A stretch of DNA of 18,708 bases from a bacterium. Lineage in GTDB: Bacteria > Spirochaetota > Spirochaetia > JABEVK01. The position numbers and the translations under genes are program-made. Below are positions 14,978 to 18,708 of the stretch, in pieces; position 1 is the first letter of the stretch, and every line of letters starts with the position of its first letter. The stretch is from NCBI GenBank assembly GCA_021782055.1, contig JAJXVP010000036.1, positions 1 to 18,708 on the forward strand. The letters are read 5' to 3'. The notes beneath the pieces were generated by a model that worked only from the letters and a program-made list of their open reading frames with translations, was not told the origin of the DNA and did not search any database.

Positions 14978-17900
14978 ATGGTCGAAATTAAAAAAAGAAT
15001 TGAACAACTCTCCGCTTTGGAAAAGGACCCCAAAAAGCACCTCTTGTACTATCGGCACGCCCTAGCTGATAGCGAACGCATGGATATTAACGCCAACACC
15101 GTCCAACAAAAAGGAGGCGTGTTCCCTCACGGAGGTAAGCCCTCTGATAGTCTGTTACAAAAACTTTTTACGGGCATCCCAAAAGAGACGACAAGCCTTG
15201 AAATCTTTTACTGCCCTTTGGCGATTCACGCCCGTAGGCAAGACGGGATTTCTTTCGATTCATCTGTTATCTACCCCTATTGGATACCCGCTGTCGTTGA
15301 CCGATCGGGTGGGTTCGGGCCTCAGCAAAAGGATTCGCTGCTTCCTTGGCTCATACGAGGAGTCCTTGCGCCTAACGACTACCAACCAAAGGAATACCCT
15401 GTTCTCTCAACGGTAGAAAAAGTTGATCAAGTGGGAACAAAACTTCAGTTATCTCGGGATTCCTGGACAAGTTATCTTGAGGGTGCCCTTGCTTATTTTC
15501 AAGAGCAAGTTGGTCAAGACATTTCAACCTTGTCTCTTGAAGGTTGGGCGGTTTCACACGACCAAATTGCCGTCATTCCCGCTGAGTTAAAAGGCACGAC
15601 ACACCAGTTAATTCAAGTTTGTGACCATTTTTTAGAACGGTCTGGAGGAAATCTCCCTGGCACGCTATCGTCCTTGCTCCTTCCCAGAACCAAGCCGCCC
15701 CTTGCTGTTGACGATCCTGACAGGGTCATAGTGGCTTCTAGCCACCACGGACAAATGGCCAACCGTTTTCCTTTAAGCCCTTCACAACGTGTTAGCTTAG
15801 CCTTGTTCAACTCTATGGCCACGCATCAAGTCTTTGCCGTCAATGGGCCTCCGGGAACAGGCAAAACAACGTTAATTCAAAGTATCGTAGCCGATGTTCT
15901 TGTCAAAGCCTTTCTTTCCAAAGGTAAGCCGCCGGTGATCGTAGGAACCTCGGTCAATAATAAAGCGATTACTAATATCCTCGACAGCTTCGCTTCTGTG
16001 ACCCCTAGCGAGTCTTTACGAACTGGCTTGAATGAGCGTTGGCTCCCACATTTGGAGGGCCTTGGTCATTATCTTAAAGCTCAATTTGCTGAAACGCAGG
16101 ACCAAGTTCTTAATGCCGGGTATTGGGTTAGTACACCAGGCTCAAACGGGGACGATGCCTACCATTCCTACTGTTCGAAGCATTCGAAAACCGACTGTGA
16201 ACTTTATTTTATCAGCAAATTTCTTGACTATAGCAAGGTTCCCCAGGTTGGCAGTTTAGAAGCCTGCGCCAAGATCATTAAAGAGAACGTCATTCGTCTC
16301 ACTGCGTCCCTAGACAAGCTGTCTCAAAGTATTAAAGTTGTCAGAGATTTCATTGCTCAGAATAACTGGCCAAAAAAGAACATCGCGACTTTGGGAACCC
16401 AGGTTGATGAAAAAATCGCTGCATTAGAAAGTAGACGCGCTGTTATTGACGCCTTGATTGAGCGTGAACACCTGCCCTTGCGACGCCCCTGGTTCCTGGT
16501 TCGATGGATAGAGCGCCTTCGGTTCGGGCATCCCCAAATTCGTTGGGCAAGAATCCAGTCGGAGCTCCTCACGACCTCCGATTCTTCGTTCAATTTTGAA
16601 AGTTCAGATTTCTATGGGCTAGCGAAAGAAGTTTGGAAATTTAGGCGACACCTCCTGCAAGAAAAGTTGACCTTGTACCGTTCGTGGCGAGAGGTTAAAC
16701 CTGACTTTGAACGCTTAATGCCCTATTTTGCTTCTGGTGAAGAAACCCCTGAATGGATTGAACAGGTTCAGAATAAGCTGGACTTAAAGGAACGGCACGA
16801 GGCTTTCTGGTGGGCTTTGCATGGTTTTGAGTGCCAGTGGCTCCTCCAACGCAGTGACGAAGCCTACGCGGCCCTGAACTCCGGACAGGCTCAAAGTACA
16901 CAGCGATGGGAACAGCGTTCTTATTTAACGCCCGTATTCGTGTCGACGCTTTTTTCTGTTCCTAATTTCTTTTCCTATACAAAAAAGACCCCTCAGGAAT
17001 CATGGTTAAAGTTTCCTTTGACCGACTGTATTGATCTTTTGATTGTTGACGAAGCCGGTCAGGTCGCGCCAGAATTGGGAGTTCCCGTCTTTGGTTTGGC
17101 TAAAAAAGCTTTGGTTGTCGGCGACGTTCGGCAACTGGAACCGATTTGGAGCCTACCAGCAAAGTCAATTGATTTTGCCAATAGCCAACGAGCTGGCCTC
17201 GTGAACAGTCGCCAGATTTACGAAGAGTGTTTTGAAAATTCGCAACGAAGTAGTGCCAATGGTAGCCTGATGGTTCTTGCTCAAGACGCCTCTGCTTACC
17301 TTTACCCTCCGCATTGGAAAGAAGCCGGTTCGCTTTTGGTAGAACATCGAAGGTGTGTTCCTGATATCATCGAATTTTGCAATCGCTTCGTGTATGAATC
17401 CCGTTTAGATATTAAGACAAAAGCCAAAGAATCGCTTTGGCCTGCCCTAGGGTATTGTCATATCGGCGGTGAGTCTAAAAAGGAATTCGGTTCACAGTCA
17501 AATCCTATCGAGGCTCAGGCTATCGCTACGTGGATTCAAAAAAATAAAGAAAAGCTCGTCAAAAAATATCAAACCGACCTTTCAGAGGTAATTGCCATTG
17601 TCACCCCGTTCAAGGGACAAAAAACAGCCATCACCAAGGCACTCAAGGACATGGGGGTTGAGGCGAATGCGATGGTGGTGGGAACCGTGCACTCGCTTCA
17701 AGGTGCCGAAAGGGCGATTGTGATTTTCTCGCCTGTCTATGGTCGAAATCATCAAAGTACCGATCTGTTTTTTAACCAGACGTACAACATGCTAAATGTT
17801 GCGGTTTCCCGTGCCAAAGATCACTTCTTTGTCTTTGGGAACATGTCCCTGTTTAGTCCAGCTTCATCAAATACTCCGGCTTCCAACCTCGGTCAACTGC

Positions 17901-18457
17901 TGTTCAAGGCACCGAGCAACGAACTTCTCAACGATTTTATTTTTGAAGAACCGCAGATTCCCTTTTTTGAGCAAGAGCCCATCGATCGCCTCGATGACCT
18001 TTCGCGGCATCGTAAAGCTCTGAAAAGGGCTTTTGAGATTGCGACGACACGTTTGGTTATCGTTTCACCATTTATTTCACAGGCCGCATTGCAAGCAGAC
18101 TCCATCGCGGAGCTTGTACAAAATGCGGTACAACGCCAGGTTGAGGTGCTTATTTACACAGATGCCCACCTTGATATTGTCGATGGGAAACTCAAACAAC
18201 AAGCGGCTGCAGGACGAAAAACTCTAGAAGACGCCGGTGCAAAGCTTAAAATTGTTTCTGGGATTCACAATAAGACCCTTATCATTGACCGTCAGGTATT
18301 CATAGAAGGTTCTTTCAACTGGCTCTCAGCAGTGCGGGATGAATCCAGTCCCTATCATAGGCATGAGACCTCTCTTGTCATTAAAGCACCATCCTGCGAA
18401 CGGTTTATCCTTCGTGCAGAAAATGAGTTGGGCCTTAACTCAAATGTTTCAAATTGA
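14978..18457 (+). CDS. Dna2/NAM7-type SF1 helicase with C-terminal PLD nuclease domain
   Basis: This 1159-residue protein is predicted to unwind DNA or RNA and cut it. GAGG (14967-14970) supports the start. Residues 1-270 are an unassigned N-terminal domain. Walker A is NGPPGTGKTT (from 289), followed by a long insert (about 350-640) interrupting the helicase core. Motif II is DEAG (691-694), followed by VVGDVRQLEPIW, VEHRRCVPDIIEF, VTPFKGQ, GTVHSLQGAE and NVAVSRAKDHFFVFG, all typical of the Upf1/Dna2 group. The last 160 residues are a phospholipase-D-like domain with a complete HKD site: H1097, K1099, D1104, then GSFN (1111-1114). There is one HKD, so a dimer would be needed for a full active site. 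The layout recalls the DUF4011-helicase-Vsr defence proteins (Hhe) with PLD in place of Vsr. Confidence 0.9.
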   Translation: MVEIKKRIEQLSALEKDPKKHLLYYRHALADSERMDINANTVQQKGGVFPHGGKPSDSLLQKLFTGIPKETTSLEIFYCPLAIHARRQDGISFDSSVIYPYWIPAVVDRSGGFGPQQKDSLLPWLIRGVLAPNDYQPKEYPVLSTVEKVDQVGTKLQLSRDSWTSYLEGALAYFQEQVGQDISTLSLEGWAVSHDQIAVIPAELKGTTHQLIQVCDHFLERSGGNLPGTLSSLLLPRTKPPLAVDDPDRVIVASSHHGQMANRFPLSPSQRVSLALFNSMATHQVFAVNGPPGTGKTTLIQSIVADVLVKAFLSKGKPPVIVGTSVNNKAITNILDSFASVTPSESLRTGLNERWLPHLEGLGHYLKAQFAETQDQVLNAGYWVSTPGSNGDDAYHSYCSKHSKTDCELYFISKFLDYSKVPQVGSLEACAKIIKENVIRLTASLDKLSQSIKVVRDFIAQNNWPKKNIATLGTQVDEKIAALESRRAVIDALIEREHLPLRRPWFLVRWIERLRFGHPQIRWARIQSELLTTSDSSFNFESSDFYGLAKEVWKFRRHLLQEKLTLYRSWREVKPDFERLMPYFASGEETPEWIEQVQNKLDLKERHEAFWWALHGFECQWLLQRSDEAYAALNSGQAQSTQRWEQRSYLTPVFVSTLFSVPNFFSYTKKTPQESWLKFPLTDCIDLLIVDEAGQVAPELGVPVFGLAKKALVVGDVRQLEPIWSLPAKSIDFANSQRAGLVNSRQIYEECFENSQRSSANGSLMVLAQDASAYLYPPHWKEAGSLLVEHRRCVPDIIEFCNRFVYESRLDIKTKAKESLWPALGYCHIGGESKKEFGSQSNPIEAQAIATWIQKNKEKLVKKYQTDLSEVIAIVTPFKGQKTAITKALKDMGVEANAMVVGTVHSLQGAERAIVIFSPVYGRNHQSTDLFFNQTYNMLNVAVSRAKDHFFVFGNMSLFSPASSNTPASNLGQLLFKAPSNELLNDFIFEEPQIPFFEQEPIDRLDDLSRHRKALKRAFEIATTRLVIVSPFISQAALQADSIAELVQNAVQRQVEVLIYTDAHLDIVDGKLKQQAAAGRKTLEDAGAKLKIVSGIHNKTLIIDRQVFIEGSFNWLSAVRDESSPYHRHETSLVIKAPSCERFILRAENELGLNSNVSN

Positions 18458-18520
18458 CGCCAAAATTGGAGTTGACACGGCAATAACGATTTCTTTTCAG
18501 GAAGAACCATACCGAATCTG
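18458..18520. other. Short gap between convergent island and acs genes
   Basis: These 63 bases separate two convergent stop codons. They contain a small palindrome CCAAAATTGG (18460-18469) and a TTGACA without a -10 partner. I see no stem with a T-run, so no terminator is called. Confidence 0.4.
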
Positions 18521-18708
18521 TCACACTTCGGCCAAGCTCTGACGTTCTTCGATCAAGCGTTCCACGATAGTAGGGTCGGCTAACGTCGTGGTATCGCCAA
18601 GATCCGAAAAGTCCTGCGACGCAATCTTACGCAAAATCCGCCGCATGATCTTGCCTGAACGTGTCTTGGGTAAACCGGGGACAATCATAATTTGATCGGG
18701 CACAGCGA
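18521..18708 (-). CDS. acs: Acetyl-CoA synthetase, C-terminal end (truncated by window edge)
   Basis: This AMP-forming ligase activates acetate to acetyl-CoA. Only the last 62 residues are present, on the minus strand with stop TGA at 18521-18523; the frame is open to the right edge. The segment [19 protein letters not shown] holds the C-terminal-domain lysine (in SGK) that is catalytic for adenylation and is the usual acetylation target in Acs. [17 protein letters not shown] follows, as is typical of acetyl-CoA synthetases rather than other acyl-CoA ligases. It converges on the island and has no evident functional link to it. Confidence 0.93.
   Translation of the reverse strand, partial: AVPDQIMIVPGLPKTRSGKIMRRILRKIASQDFSDLGDTTTLADPTIVERLIEERQSLAEV

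Noticed and set aside
3538..18457. BREX system (PglX-like methyltransferase)
   Set aside because: No PglZ alkaline-phosphatase-fold protein, BrxC-type ATPase, BrxA or BrxB is present in the window.
1..18708. tRNA genes, integrase or transposase marking an island boundary
   Set aside because: I looked on both strands at the flanks and between genes and saw no tRNA-like sequence and no recombinase or transposase motifs; mobility is not supported from this window alone.

Overview
The window looks like a bacterial chromosome, probably from a spirochaete. This rests on the wording of the valyl-tRNA synthetase C-terminus (AQGQD, LGSKFANKVWNASR) and on a sulfatase-modifying-factor (SUMF/FGE-fold) lipoprotein of a kind common in that phylum. 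The assignment is an inference from pattern memory, not a search. Two housekeeping gene ends frame the window: the 3' end of valS at the left and the 3' end of an acetyl-CoA synthetase gene (acs), on the opposite strand, at the right.

Left flank (1-2450). After valS comes a minus-strand SUMF-type lipoprotein gene broken by an internal deletion and frameshift (1037-1773). A 300-base stretch follows with no intact gene. It holds four tandem 22-bp units (1873-1960) and a 51-bp segment (1929-1979) repeated exactly at 3300-3350. A small unrecognised gene (2080-2289) and a candidate promoter/operator area (2316-2398) complete the flank.

Main block (2456-14841). Eight genes read left to right with gaps of no more than 11 bases or with overlaps, so they are most likely one operon. 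Three small unrecognised genes (2456-3007, 2949-3215, 3212-3526) lead it. Next are a phospholipase-D-like/SNF2-type helicase (3538-6852) and two micro-genes (6861-7031, 7028-7225). Then come a large Eco57I-type N6-adenine DNA methyltransferase (7222-11037), a TrlF/Ppl-like protein joining a PHP hydrolase to an SMC/ABC-like ATPase (11030-13711), and a Schlafen/AlbA_2-type protein with a GHKL-like C-terminus (13684-14841). A 136-base gap with a 9-bp inverted repeat separates these from a ninth gene, a Dna2/NAM7-type SF1 helicase ending in a single HKD phospholipase-D nuclease domain (14978-18457).

The content (methyltransferase, two helicases, two PLD domains, a PHP-ATPase, an AlbA_2 protein) is that of an anti-phage defence locus. 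The PLD-helicase plus methyltransferase pair recalls the DrmD/DrmMI half of class 1 DISARM, but the DISARM core proteins DrmA and DrmB are absent. The PHP-ATPase resembles the stand-alone defence protein Ppl. I do not recognise the full combination as a named system. The working model is inferred: the methyltransferase marks self DNA, the helicases and PLD domains find and cut unmarked DNA, and the PHP-ATPase and AlbA_2 protein form a second effector module.
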